A stretch of 43,234 bases of DNA from Lentisphaerota bacterium (lineage in GTDB: Bacteria > Verrucomicrobiota > Lentisphaeria > Oligosphaerales > JABHEG01): contig JABHEG010000132.1 of the NCBI GenBank assembly GCA_018676675.1, positions 1 to 43,234 of the forward strand. The letters are read 5' to 3'. The notes under the pieces are model-generated. The model had not been told where the DNA came from, made no database searches, and saw nothing but the letters and a program-made list of their open reading frames with translations. Shown here one piece after another: positions 9,365 through 18,638 of the stretch. Each line of letters opens with the position of its first letter. Positions within the stretch are counted from its first letter, which is position 1. The translations under genes and the position numbers were made by a program.

Positions 9365-9377
9365 GGTCTCCGAGACC
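9365..9377. promoter_or_regulatory. 13-base palindrome in a short intergenic gap
   Basis: GGTCTCCGAGACC at 9365-9377 is a perfect odd palindrome (6-base arms, 1-base centre) about 58 bases before the 9435 start. It could be a protein-binding site, but its small size allows chance. Confidence 0.25.
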
Positions 9378-9434
9378 GCTATTTCGGGCGGCTCGGGACG
9401 GTCCACCCCACGGCCCAAAACAGAGATTGATGAC

Positions 9435-12400
9435 ATGGCAACGCATCAGGCAAGGAGCCTCATCATGATCGGCATTGCTGTCGGGATCGCTGGCACAGCT
9501 TTGGGCCAAACCACGCGAGACAGCTCAGCCTGGGACGCCCCCGACCGAGCCGCGAAAGTGGCAGCTCTGATCCCTGGGCGGAGCACGCCCAAATACACGC
9601 CCGATACGCTCTTCACTGATTGGACACAGAGTCAGATCGAACGTTGGGACAAGGCGCATCCGACCGAACCGGCCGAAAACGCGTATCGCCGGTTTGCGGA
9701 GACCGCACCGGCCGATGCTGAATTGATCCGGGACTTCCCGCGACACATCAGCCCGTTCGGGCGTTTGCGTGGAGACCAGGGGGAGAAGCCCTCTCACCAC
9801 CTGACCGGAAAGGCAGACAAGGTGCTGGTCACCTACTGCCCGGTCTGTGGCTCCAAGTCCATGAAAGTGACCTTCGATCCCGGCACCCCCTACACCCACG
9901 CAAGCACCAGTTGCTGCAGGACCGATCTGTATGCCAACGACCGGGATTGGCCTCCAGATTCCCCGCTCACCCCCAACGCCACTGTCGTGTTCCCGCACCT
10001 GGATGACACATCAGTCGATGTGCCTTGTACGCGCTACACGGACAGTGAGGGAATCGAGTGGGAGCTGTTCATCCCGACCATCTTCGCTCATCACCGCTGG
10101 CTGGAGCAAGGCTGTCAACGGGTGCGCCAGCACATGAAGAAGTTTCAGGACACCGCTGATCCGCTGTTTGTGCACAAGATCGCCGTGGTCCTCAATCAGG
10201 TAGCCGACACCTACTACGGACTCCCACTCGCGTCGAACCATCGCCTATGCAACGGCAAAGACGGCAAGCCACTGACGCGCGCTGAGTGGGAAGTCGTACC
10301 CAGACCCGCCATCTTCAAAGTGAGTTATCTCGGACCGTGGGGACGCCGCAAGCCCTACAGCAGCCCAGGCTGGCTCAACATGATGGACGAGCACATCTGG
10401 GTGGAGCCCTTCGCCCGGACTCGGCACCACCCCGCCTTCAAAGAAGTCTCGCGTCAGCTCTACGGTGATCCCGAAGCCCTGGACCGTAAGATCATGACCA
10501 AGCTCATGCGCGAACTCTCGCTCATGTTCCAAAGCGTGTTCTCACAGAAGTTGCTGCACAATTATCAGGAGGCCATCTACATCGACCTGTGGCTGCTCGG
10601 AGTCCTGCTTCAGGAACGCGTCCTCATCGATTTCGCCGGGCCGTGCCAGGAGCTGTCAATGTACAATCACACGTACCAGGACGGGATGAACGGCGAGGGC
10701 GCCCCCAACTACCAGGCCATGCCGGGCGGGTACTACTTCCCGGTGCTCAAGAGCCCCAAAGGCTGGCTGCAATACCAGCCGGACTTCCTGGAACGCAACC
10801 CATTCTACTGGGCTGCAAGCAGTGAGATGTACAAGAGCAAGACCGTACGAGGGCTCTCCCTGGAATGGGGCGACCAACATGAGCACGTGTTTGCCACGCA
10901 CTTCACTAGCGACGCAGAGCAGGTCCGTGACCGGGAGAAGGTCGGAAGCCGTAACTGGGCGGGCTACGGAATTGGTGTCCTCCGTGTCGGAGGGGCAGGG
11001 CATCGCCAGGAAGTAAGCCTGGGCTACACCCGTGCCGCTCTGCACAATGCCCAGGATGCCATGAGCATGGAGTGCTGGGTGGACGGCGTACCCGTCATGC
11101 GTCGAGGGGGGTATGCGGCCTGGTGGTGCGGTGCCCGTTTGCAGTGGGACCGCCCCGAATACCAGGCCCTCCGCCAGATGGGGTACCCGCACGCAATTGA
11201 GGAAGCAGACTACAGCAGCTTCGATTCCTGGTCATGGGTGTGGGCTCACAGCCCGATGAACCAGAATGGTCTGACGATCGATGGAGTCGCCACCGGCAAA
11301 GGCTGGGGGGACAACCGTGGCTATGGCGAGTGCATCACCTTCAAGGGGGGGGAAGACGCGGGATCTCCCGGCAGCGGCTTCCAGGTACTCGACGTTAAGG
11401 ACCACTACTCCTGGGCACGGGTCGACAAAGACGTCACAGACTGGCGACGCATTGCCATCGGGGTAGAGGGCCCGGACGGCAGGCCCTACGTCCTCGACAT
11501 CACAAATCTCACCGGTGGAAAGCGCCACGCGCTCTACAATCAGGCCTGGGCTCAACGAGCTGACGAAGATCTGCCAAAGGCAAGCGGAGAAGCGCCTGAC
11601 CTAGGCAGCGCCTTCTTCGGAGACGAGCTTCCAGAGGACACGCCAGACTACCGGAACTACACCAAGCTCCGCAACCTGAAACGGTTTGATCCGGACGGCC
11701 CTGCCTACGGGGTGACTTGGGAGCAGGACTACGGCGCCTGGGGCAATCGCGACCCCAACGGCAAACCCTACCAAAGGCCCGTGCCGGACGATGTGGGGAA
11801 GGTCCGCCTGCGCTTCATCGGCCTGAATCAGGACGATCGACGCACGGAACTGCTCAGCGGCAAAGGACCGTGGATCGGCTGGCTCCGCCAAGCCTTGCCC
11901 AACCGCCAGCAAGTCAACGGAAACGTCTCGTTCGTCGACGCCCGCGATTTCCTGATCGAGTCCCGGACGGGTGGCACAGAAGACATCCCCCTGCGAAGCT
12001 CCTTTGTCCATATCCTGGAAGGGTTCCGCGAGGGCGAGAGCTCCGTCATAGCTGCCACACAGCAATTGCCCGTCAAAAACGTTGAGGGTCCGGCGCGACA
12101 GATCGTGGCTCTGGAATTGAGCCTGACAGCGGGGCACACCGACACCGTCATCTACCAATCCGAGTCCGGAACAGTCGAGCTTCCCGACGGTACTCGAACC
12201 GACGCCCGGTACGCCCTTGTCCGGCGCGACACGACCGGGCAAGTCATAGCCACCGATGCCGTGCGTTGCACCACCCTCGTCTCCGGCGGGTTCAGCGCGA
12301 CCATGCCCGGCGACTTCACCGGAACGATCGTCGATGTAATCGGTGATATCACCGGAACGCGCCAGGAATCGGCCGTCGTCATCCGGCCTGACAGCCCCTG

Positions 12401-13901
12401 GCCGATCGGCACGAACCTGCACGACCATCAGCTCAACATCCGGATAGAGAGCGACCTGCGCGCCCCCTGCGACGAAGGCTATCGGGTCGCCAGGACAACA
12501 CTCTTGGACGACGGTTTCGTGCGCATTGATCTACAGGACTACGCACCATTCGCCGTCAGTTGGCACGAAGTGACCGAACTGCCCACGGATCAGCCCAATG
12601 CCATTCGCACGTGGCGCCCCATGGTCGACCATGCCAACGGTCCGTGGTACGGGGGCATGAAGCTCTGGTTCCCGGAACGCGGCAAGACCTACACCATGAA
12701 AGCAGTCAACGCGGTCGGTGGAGGCCATGGCGGCGACCGCGTTGAACTCGTGGAAGACGTGGACCTGCAGGCCGAAGGAATCAAGCCCGGGGACTGGTAT
12801 GTCATCTACGGTGTCCGTCCTGGCCTGAAGGTGAGAGTGGCCAATGATCTCGCCTGGCGACGAGAGCCGGCCACGGACTGGCAGCAATACAGCTTGCGCG
12901 CCACAGGAACCGTGACCATTGCTGATCCGGCCTTGAGCGCCGGTGGCAGTTACCAGATCGGCGACGGCCTCTGGCAGGACCTGGCGGAAGGAACGCCGTT
13001 GACCGTGGCAGCAGCTGACCGCAACGTCACGCAAGTGATGATCGGCAAGCCTGACTGGCTGAACCTGAACGACAGCGCACCACCAGACGTGATCCAACTG
13101 ACGCTTGACGGCCAACAGATAGATCCCGCCAAAGCCGCCGACCTGGGCTGGATTGAGCCGCCAAAGCAAGCTGTCATCTCTCTGCGCGATGCCGGGAACC
13201 CTTTGGACAGAGTATCCCTGAAAGTGACCCTCAATCGCAGATCCATCGACGAATCAAACGCGGTGCAGACAACATTCGGTGAGGATGGAGGCAGGATGAC
13301 CGTCGTGGTCGACCTGGCCCGGGTTACCGCCGCCGATCAAGGACAGCCGCGTCGACACACCCTGACCGTGGCAGTAAACGACCAATCGGTTGGCCGCCAC
13401 GAGGCCCGAGTTACGCTCTCTTACCTCGCCAAAATGCCACTCGACCCTGAGGCGGTGTATCTCAGCGACCTGAAACGGGTGAAGGCCTTTGCGCACGGTG
13501 GCCCTAATATCGACAAGGACTACAAGGGAGGCGTGGCAACCATTGGTGATCGTGTCTACCCGAAATGCCTGATGGTCTGCCCCGAACCCAGCGCGGAAGG
13601 CGCACATGGCGAGGTCGTCCTTGAGCTCCCGGCCGACGCGCCACGCATTCTGCACAGCGATATCGGCATTGAGGACATGGCCGGTCCAAGGGGAACGGTT
13701 GTGTTCATGGTTCAGCGATCCGCGTCTCCCGCAGGCCCATGGGAGACGCTCTACACGTCACCCACCGTGCGGGGTGGAACAGAGCCCGTGCGCATCGATG
13801 TCGAACTCGGCAACGCACGCTTCCTGCGACTCTACACCACAGATGCCGGAGACGGAATCAACAGTGACCACGCCCTCTGGGGGAACGCACGGCTAAAGTA
13901 A
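9435..13901 (+). CDS. Very large secreted heparinase-like lyase candidate with NPCBM-like C-terminus
   Basis: The protein has 1488 residues. A signal peptide (MATHQARSLIMIGIAVGIAG) precedes a Cys-rich segment near 133-165 with CPVCG and a later CC pair, like a metal-binding ribbon. An alpha-helical toroid-like region follows (about 200-480), including SMYNHTYQDGMNGEGAPNY near 408, which resembles the catalytic face of heparinase-type lyases. Long beta-rich regions come next. Residues about 1339-1488 (VYLSDLKRVKAFAHGGPNID, then LHSDIGIED) fit an NPCBM carbohydrate-binding module. ATG 9465 has a better ribosome site (AAGGAG) but would remove the basic N-region of the signal peptide, so 9435 is kept. 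The lyase role is an inference; the substrate is unknown. Confidence 0.72.
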   Translation: MATHQARSLIMIGIAVGIAGTALGQTTRDSSAWDAPDRAAKVAALIPGRSTPKYTPDTLFTDWTQSQIERWDKAHPTEPAENAYRRFAETAPADAELIRDFPRHISPFGRLRGDQGEKPSHHLTGKADKVLVTYCPVCGSKSMKVTFDPGTPYTHASTSCCRTDLYANDRDWPPDSPLTPNATVVFPHLDDTSVDVPCTRYTDSEGIEWELFIPTIFAHHRWLEQGCQRVRQHMKKFQDTADPLFVHKIAVVLNQVADTYYGLPLASNHRLCNGKDGKPLTRAEWEVVPRPAIFKVSYLGPWGRRKPYSSPGWLNMMDEHIWVEPFARTRHHPAFKEVSRQLYGDPEALDRKIMTKLMRELSLMFQSVFSQKLLHNYQEAIYIDLWLLGVLLQERVLIDFAGPCQELSMYNHTYQDGMNGEGAPNYQAMPGGYYFPVLKSPKGWLQYQPDFLERNPFYWAASSEMYKSKTVRGLSLEWGDQHEHVFATHFTSDAEQVRDREKVGSRNWAGYGIGVLRVGGAGHRQEVSLGYTRAALHNAQDAMSMECWVDGVPVMRRGGYAAWWCGARLQWDRPEYQALRQMGYPHAIEEADYSSFDSWSWVWAHSPMNQNGLTIDGVATGKGWGDNRGYGECITFKGGEDAGSPGSGFQVLDVKDHYSWARVDKDVTDWRRIAIGVEGPDGRPYVLDITNLTGGKRHALYNQAWAQRADEDLPKASGEAPDLGSAFFGDELPEDTPDYRNYTKLRNLKRFDPDGPAYGVTWEQDYGAWGNRDPNGKPYQRPVPDDVGKVRLRFIGLNQDDRRTELLSGKGPWIGWLRQALPNRQQVNGNVSFVDARDFLIESRTGGTEDIPLRSSFVHILEGFREGESSVIAATQQLPVKNVEGPARQIVALELSLTAGHTDTVIYQSESGTVELPDGTRTDARYALVRRDTTGQVIATDAVRCTTLVSGGFSATMPGDFTGTIVDVIGDITGTRQESAVVIRPDSPWPIGTNLHDHQLNIRIESDLRAPCDEGYRVARTTLLDDGFVRIDLQDYAPFAVSWHEVTELPTDQPNAIRTWRPMVDHANGPWYGGMKLWFPERGKTYTMKAVNAVGGGHGGDRVELVEDVDLQAEGIKPGDWYVIYGVRPGLKVRVANDLAWRREPATDWQQYSLRATGTVTIADPALSAGGSYQIGDGLWQDLAEGTPLTVAAADRNVTQVMIGKPDWLNLNDSAPPDVIQLTLDGQQIDPAKAADLGWIEPPKQAVISLRDAGNPLDRVSLKVTLNRRSIDESNAVQTTFGEDGGRMTVVVDLARVTAADQGQPRRHTLTVAVNDQSVGRHEARVTLSYLAKMPLDPEAVYLSDLKRVKAFAHGGPNIDKDYKGGVATIGDRVYPKCLMVCPEPSAEGAHGEVVLELPADAPRILHSDIGIEDMAGPRGTVVFMVQRSASPAGPWETLYTSPTVRGGTEPVRIDVELGNARFLRLYTTDAGDGINSDHALWGNARLK

Positions 13902-13946
13902 CGGAGAAGCGTTCGGCGCACGACCGGAATCGACGGAGGCACAAGA

Positions 13947-15389
13947 GTGAGCATGGCCAACACACCCAACATTGTCTTCATTCACACCGATCAACAGCGT
14001 GGGGACTGCCTCAGTTGTGAAGGGCATCCGGTGCTGGAAACCCCGACGATGGATAACATCGCCTGCAACGGGGTCCGTCTCTCACGTTTCTATGCCGGGT
14101 GCCCGATTTGCGTTGCAGCCCGGCGCTCGATACTCATCGGGCAATCTCCCCAGAAGCACGGGATCATCTCCAATGCCAACCGTGAGATTCCCGATTCGGT
14201 CGCCACGCTGCCGGGAACGCTGCGGCAACATGGTTACCAGACGTATCACGTGGGACGCGATTTCCACCAGCATCCCCGCCGTAAGCTCTACGGCTTCGAT
14301 GACAATGAACTGGTGACAGGACCTCAGCAAGCCCACTTCAGTGAGTACCAGGAGTGGTTTGCCCGAAATTGCCCCCCGGGGAGTGAGAATCAGGGCCATT
14401 GGCAAGCCGGTATCATGCACAATGACTGGACCGCACGGCCATGGCACTTGGATGAACACCTGCATCCCACGAACTGGACCGTGGACCGTGCCATGCGCTT
14501 CCTCAAGAGGCGCGATCCAACTCGGTCGTTCTTCCTTTCAGTGGGATTCGTCGCTCCGCATCCCCCTCTCCAACCCCCGCAGTTCTACTTTGACCGCTAC
14601 TTGCGTACCGGCGTCCCGGACCCGGCGGTCGGTGACTGGGCCACGGCAGATTGGGGACACCAGCGCGATCATGTGGCGCCTGACAAGGTCGTGCTGAATG
14701 CGGAGCAGGCTCTTACGGTTCGGGCTGCCTACTATGCAGCCATCAACCACGTCGACACGGTGTTGCGACGCCTTGTTATGGGCATTGGTGGCCGCAATCT
14801 CTCGGACACCATGTTCGTCTTCGTCAGCGATCACGGAGAAATGCTTGGGGACCACTACTGCTGGCGCAAGAGCCGCCCTTTCGAGGGGGCCGCCCGGGTT
14901 CCTTTCCTGATCGCCGCCCCCGCACACTTCGGTCTCGAACGTGGCCTCGAGGTGGAGGCGCCGGCTTCACACCACGATATCATGCCGACGCTGCTCGACA
15001 TGCTGGACATTCCCATCCCAGAGACGGTGGACGGCCGCAGCCTGTATCCCTTACTCAGAGGGGAGCGTGCGCCGTGGCGTGACGCAGTGCACATCGAGAA
15101 TGGTGGATACCAGCACGCCCTGACCGATGGCCGGCAGAAGTTCATCTGGGATCCGGTCACAGGCGAAGAACTGGTTTTTGACCTGGTGAACGACCCGCAG
15201 GAGCTTCACAATCTGTCTCAAAATGCGGACCGGAAAGACCTTGTCGAAGCCTGGCGCAAACGGTTAATCGACGCACTGCGAGAACGGCCGGAGGGATTCG
15301 TGAAAGCAGGTCGTCTGCAGACTGTTCCGAAGTACGCCGGTGTGATCCCCTGGCCGACCAACCGCGAAACCGAGCCCGCAAGGGGATGA
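13947..15389 (+). CDS. Type I sulfatase with CVAAR signature, no signal peptide
   Basis: A 480-residue alkaline phosphatase-like sulfatase. The maturation motif is Cys55-Val-Ala-Ala-Arg59, which fits the relaxed C-x-[PA]-x-R consensus but lacks the usual Ser at position 4. Metal-binding segments are FIHTDQQRGD (Asp15) and FVSDHGEMLGDH. A GGAGG at 13935-13939 is well spaced for GTG 13947; ATG 13953 is the alternative. No leader is visible, so a cytoplasmic enzyme is inferred. It is the last plus-strand gene of the first block and converges with the SGNH esterase, 19 bases apart, with no clear terminator between them. Confidence 0.9.
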   Translation: MSMANTPNIVFIHTDQQRGDCLSCEGHPVLETPTMDNIACNGVRLSRFYAGCPICVAARRSILIGQSPQKHGIISNANREIPDSVATLPGTLRQHGYQTYHVGRDFHQHPRRKLYGFDDNELVTGPQQAHFSEYQEWFARNCPPGSENQGHWQAGIMHNDWTARPWHLDEHLHPTNWTVDRAMRFLKRRDPTRSFFLSVGFVAPHPPLQPPQFYFDRYLRTGVPDPAVGDWATADWGHQRDHVAPDKVVLNAEQALTVRAAYYAAINHVDTVLRRLVMGIGGRNLSDTMFVFVSDHGEMLGDHYCWRKSRPFEGAARVPFLIAAPAHFGLERGLEVEAPASHHDIMPTLLDMLDIPIPETVDGRSLYPLLRGERAPWRDAVHIENGGYQHALTDGRQKFIWDPVTGEELVFDLVNDPQELHNLSQNADRKDLVEAWRKRLIDALRERPEGFVKAGRLQTVPKYAGVIPWPTNRETEPARG

Positions 15390-15408
15390 GAATACTGCCA
15401 ATTCATCA

Positions 15409-16122
15409 TTACCGCAGGTGCTGCTTGATGCTGGAGTCAGAGTTGCGCAGCCCCGCAGCGACCATCTCAGCCATACGGATCGCGCCCGGACGGCTGTAGT
15501 GCGAGCGATCAAGCTTCCCCTCATCGTTGATCCGGAAGAGGTACGTCGCCGCTTCCTCCCCCAGCGATTCCAGCAGCTCCGAATGCATCCCCGACAGATC
15601 GACACACGTCTTCCCAAGTTCACCGGCGACCTTCTCCATCGCCGCTGTGTAGGGAATCCGGTCCTTGGCACGGACCTTGCCTTCCTTGTCATAGATCAGG
15701 CGTTGATTCAGGGTAACGAAGATGATCTCCGCTCCGATCGCTTCGGCATCAGCCGCGAAGCGCCGAAGATTACGCATGTACTCCCCGTCAGCGTCCGTAT
15801 GACGCCACTCCCCTTCCTTGGAGTCGTTTGCCCCGATGTTCATGAGGACATAGGCTGGCTTGGCCGCTAGCAGTTCGTCCCAACGCCCCCGGTCAATGAA
15901 CATTTTCGTACTCCAGCCGCTCTGGGCGAAGTTCACCACCTTCGCGCCGGCGAAGAAGTCTTGCATGACCTCTCCCCAGCCAAAGATCTTCCGCCCGTCA
16001 GTGCTTCCGTAGCTCTGGGCCGCGGAACTGCCCGCGATGGCGATGACAGGTTCCTCTCCGTAGGACGTAACAGCGGCCGCGAACGCGGCGATGGTTGCCA
16101 TAGCTGCTTTGCTGACGCTCAC
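15409..16122 (-). CDS. SGNH-family esterase, rhamnogalacturonan acetylesterase-like
   Basis: The protein has 237 residues. After a leader-like N-terminus (MSVSKAAMATIAAFAAAVTS) come the SGNH blocks: AIAGSSAAQSY with the nucleophile probably Ser33, NFAQSGWSTKMF with the block II Gly, NIGANDS for block III, and Asp205-Arg-Ser-His208 for the catalytic dyad. The order and spacing fit rhamnogalacturonan acetylesterase-type enzymes that remove acetyl groups from pectin-like glycans. The usual GDS block is GSS here. The start is GTG at 16122, which shares a base with the TAG of the gene before it and has an AAGGAG site 8 bases upstream. It is the last gene of the minus-strand operon. Confidence 0.78.
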   Translation of the reverse strand: MSVSKAAMATIAAFAAAVTSYGEEPVIAIAGSSAAQSYGSTDGRKIFGWGEVMQDFFAGAKVVNFAQSGWSTKMFIDRGRWDELLAAKPAYVLMNIGANDSKEGEWRHTDADGEYMRNLRRFAADAEAIGAEIIFVTLNQRLIYDKEGKVRAKDRIPYTAAMEKVAGELGKTCVDLSGMHSELLESLGEEAATYLFRINDEGKLDRSHYSRPGAIRMAEMVAAGLRNSDSSIKQHLR

Positions 16123-16418
16123 TATTCGGTCTCCTTAGATATGACTGGCAATGGACAGCTGGCCAAGACGCGAGCTGGAACAGGGCGAACGGGGTGACGG
16201 GCAGTGACAGGGCGAACGTCGGCAACGGATTGCCCGGTTTCGCGGGCGAGGATCCGAGCCACCAGGCGACCACACGTCTTGCCTTGGCACAGTCCCATCC
16301 CGGCACGCGTCATCCGTTTGACCGCGTCAACATCGGTGGCCCCCTGTCGGATGGCCTCCAGCACCTCTCGGAGCGTGATCTCCTCGCAGCGACAGATGAT
16401 TGTGTCAAGGTCTTCCAT
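16122..16418 (-). CDS. BFD-like [2Fe-2S] protein
   Basis: The 98-residue protein carries CRCEEIT near the N-terminus and TRAGMGLCQGKTC about 40 residues later. This is the C-x-C ... C-x4-C set that holds a [2Fe-2S] cluster in the BFD-like domain of opine oxidase, HcnB and sarcosine oxidase-type dehydrogenases. In HcnB-type proteins the domain is fused to the FAD subunit; here it is a separate polypeptide. The start at 16418 is preferred for its AGAGG site; ATG 16442 is also in frame. The tail after the domain is rich in Val, Pro and Arg. It probably relays electrons within the flavoprotein complex encoded upstream. Confidence 0.82.
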   Translation of the reverse strand: MEDLDTIICRCEEITLREVLEAIRQGATDVDAVKRMTRAGMGLCQGKTCGRLVARILARETGQSVADVRPVTARHPVRPVPARVLASCPLPVISKETE

Positions 16419-16587
16419 GGTAACCTCTGTGGGGCGCTTCAACGCCCGAGACTACTGCATACATGCCGCGTAGGCGATGCGTCAACACTGGCTATGTCTC
16501 CACGGTGCCCGCCGGGCACACTCGTCCGGAATTCTCGGAAGGCGATTCGGGCAGAGAAGCCCCCGAATACTCCGGAACTTAGCACCA

Positions 16588-16702
16588 TTTCAGGGTGGGA
16601 GGGGCTGCCACGCCCCGATTCTTGTCTTCAGACCAGAAACAAAGCAATCGGCGGGTGGCACCGCCTCCCACGTTGAAACAGACGCCTCGCAGAGACGAGG
16701 CG
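16588..16702. repeat. REP/BIME-like inverted repeat plus a second hairpin, inside the operon
   Basis: Two 33-base arms, 16588-16620 and 16646-16678, are imperfect reverse complements (TTTCA, then GTGGGAGG, then TGCCAC and CGATT shared). They form a long stem with a 25-base loop. Just after lies a second perfect stem, CGCCTCG at 16683-16689 with CGAGGCG at 16696-16702. The block fills most of the ~296-base gap between the two iron-sulfur genes, where no gene is visible. It could stabilise or attenuate the transcript. Confidence 0.7.
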
Positions 16703-16714
16703 CTCAACCGCCCC

Positions 16715-17230
16715 TCAATCGCTCTGCCGCCGAACATGCCGAACATCGTGCACGAACGCCTTCGGTATCGCAACGGTCAATGATCGGCACAGTTCTGACG
16801 TCCCGATTGCCCGAACCCGAACGACTCGTCCCTCGCACACCTCCCGTCCCTGCCGATCCAGGGCGTCAACGGTCTCGCCCTCCTCCGGAAGCGGGAGCAG
16901 TTCGTAAGGCATGGTCACGGTCGCTTCGGTTCCACTGTAGCTCCCGTCAAGAATGAAAATGCACAACCCTGGGCAGCTCGGCAGACACAGACCGCATCCA
17001 GTGCAGGAGGGATCCAGACGGGGTATCCCAGTGATGTCTTCGCCGATCCGGATGCAGCCACGGGGACAGGCCTCTTCACAAGGATTGCAGGGAATCTCCT
17101 GCATACACTCGAAAACTGCTACCGGTCCTGCAGCGATGCGATCGTCGGTCGGATAGAGCCCCTCCGCTTGCAGCTTCTGCAGGTCGGGGACTCCGGGCTC
17201 TGCCATGTATTTCAGGCGATCGTCAGGCAT
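16715..17230 (-). CDS. Di-[4Fe-4S] ferredoxin-type electron carrier
   Basis: The protein has 171 residues. Cys48, 51, 55 and 59 (CNPCEEACPRGC) and Cys76, 79, 82 and 86 (CTGCGLCLPSC), with a further Cys90, form two bacterial-type ferredoxin motifs that bind two [4Fe-4S] clusters. The C-terminal ~75 residues form a beta-rich extension (LLPLPEEGETVDALD onward) without cysteine motifs beyond one isolated Cys. The start overlaps the end of the FAD oxidoreductase gene by 19 bases, so coupling is likely. It would accept electrons from the flavin subunits, or connect them to the cell's ferredoxin pool. The usual HCN-synthase and hydroxyproline dehydrogenase sets do not need such a subunit, so this one is an addition. 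Confidence 0.85.
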   Translation of the reverse strand: MPDDRLKYMAEPGVPDLQKLQAEGLYPTDDRIAAGPVAVFECMQEIPCNPCEEACPRGCIRIGEDITGIPRLDPSCTGCGLCLPSCPGLCIFILDGSYSGTEATVTMPYELLPLPEEGETVDALDRQGREVCEGRVVRVRAIGTSELCRSLTVAIPKAFVHDVRHVRRQSD

Positions 17231-18330
17231 TGTTCTTCATGTCTCCGACACACATCCTCTTTGCGCTGAGCCAGCGTCGAACCGAAAGGTCCACGGCGCA
17301 ACTGGTTCAGGCTTTCTTTGATCTTTGTCCTCAAACACTCCGCCTCCGGCCGGCGAACCACGCCCAACGCGGAGAGAGCGGACAGCGCTGCCAGCCGGCC
17401 CTCTTCCATCGCGCTGGACGCCTCCTCAACCCCTGACACGTCCCCGGCCACATAGACACCGTCAATGCTCGTCTGCAGCGCCGCGTTGTGCGACGGGATC
17501 CAGCCTCCCAGTTCACCGACATGGGTCATCTCCATCCCCATGGAAGAGCAGAGCTCGACTGCGGGGGACAGTCCAACGGCGACGCAAACCAGATCCACGT
17601 CAAAGGTCCTCTCGGTTCCGGGCTGCGGTACAAAGGCCTCGTCAACAGCTGCGATCGTGCATCGCTCTACCCGTCCCTCCCCTTCCGCCGAAAGCACAGT
17701 GTGATTCATGGCAAACGGAACCCCCATCCGGCGAATCTTGGCGGCATGAACCATGTACCCGCCCACGGTGTGGGCAGCTTCTGCCACAGCAACCACCTCG
17801 ATCCCCGCCTGCAACAGCTGGTAAGCCACGATCAGTCCCACATTGCCCGCGCCGACCACCAAGGCCCGCTCTCCCGGCCGAACGCGATGGTAGTTCACCA
17901 TCGTCTGCACGGCCCCAGCTCCCATCACGCCCGGCAATGTCCAACCAGGGAACGACAGCGCATTCTCGGACGCCCCGGTGGCTACAATCACCTGCTTTGC
18001 CTTGATCGCCGAGGGAAGCCCTTCGAATGTGGTGCCAAGACTCAAATCCGGAAACAGGGCCCAGGCCGGGCTGTTGAGCCGAACCGGTATCTGCAGTTCT
18101 TCACAGCGACTTAGCAGGAGCTCGCCGATCTCAAACCCACGCATCCCGGCCATATGGCGTTCGGAGCCAAAGAACTTGTGGATCTGCTTGAACAATTGCC
18201 CCCCGGCAGCCGGCTTCTCGTCGAGCACAATCGTGTCCGCTCCCGCCTCTCCAAGTTGCACTGCGGCAGAGAGCCCGGCCGGTCCGGCACCAATCACGGC
18301 AACATCGCAGTGTGTCACGGTACGCGCCAT
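17212..18330 (-). CDS. FAD/NAD(P)-binding oxidoreductase subunit (HcnB/OoxA/proline dehydrogenase alpha-like)
   Basis: The protein has 372 residues with two Rossmann motifs: VIGAGPAG near the start for FAD and VVGAGNVG near residue 165 for NAD(P). It also has GGQLFKQ after the first strand and YVAGDVSGVEEAS, the second FAD contact typical of this group. It matches the alpha-type subunit of multisubunit amine dehydrogenases but ends without the C-terminal BFD domain, which is encoded separately at 16122-16418. It overlaps the preceding [2Fe-2S] gene by 16 bases and the following ferredoxin gene by 19. It is expected to take electrons from the DAO-family subunit encoded at 20696-21907. Confidence 0.88.
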   Translation of the reverse strand: MARTVTHCDVAVIGAGPAGLSAAVQLGEAGADTIVLDEKPAAGGQLFKQIHKFFGSERHMAGMRGFEIGELLLSRCEELQIPVRLNSPAWALFPDLSLGTTFEGLPSAIKAKQVIVATGASENALSFPGWTLPGVMGAGAVQTMVNYHRVRPGERALVVGAGNVGLIVAYQLLQAGIEVVAVAEAAHTVGGYMVHAAKIRRMGVPFAMNHTVLSAEGEGRVERCTIAAVDEAFVPQPGTERTFDVDLVCVAVGLSPAVELCSSMGMEMTHVGELGGWIPSHNAALQTSIDGVYVAGDVSGVEEASSAMEEGRLAALSALSALGVVRRPEAECLRTKIKESLNQLRRGPFGSTLAQRKEDVCRRHEEQCLTIA

Positions 18331-18638
18331 GTGCCCAGCCCTTCCTGAGTCTCAACGCGCATGCCGTCCTCAACCAACGCTATGCACGTCCGCACATTTG
18401 GGACACCGTTGACCGTCATCACGCAATCCGTGCACTTGCCGATAGCGCAGAAGACTCCACGCGGTTCATGGCGCTTCTCGGTGTGACGAAACGCGGTCCA
18501 TCCCGCCGCGATGAGGGCTGAAGCAATGGTGTCACCGTCACGAGCCAACAGGGGACTGCCATCCACCGTGATTGTCACCTCACGGCAGTTAGGGGATGCC
18601 CCCAGTATGGGATGGTCATCAATCCGGCGCGATGTCAT
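18315..18638 (-). CDS. [2Fe-2S] ferredoxin-like subunit (HcnA-type)
   Basis: The 107-residue protein has Cys64, Cys69, Cys72 and Cys85 (FCAIGKCTDC then VRTC), the plant-type [2Fe-2S] pattern of the small subunit in HCN synthase, opine oxidase and hydroxyproline dehydrogenase. Its beta-grasp region (REVTITVDGSPLLARDGDTI) precedes the cluster loop. The ATG at 18638 overlaps the TGA of the UroD-like gene in an ATGA junction, which decides this start over longer in-frame options. It works with the FAD subunit, whose gene overlaps it by 16 bases. Confidence 0.87.
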   Translation of the reverse strand: MTSRRIDDHPILGASPNCREVTITVDGSPLLARDGDTIASALIAAGWTAFRHTEKRHEPRGVFCAIGKCTDCVMTVNGVPNVRTCIALVEDGMRVETQEGLGTWRVP

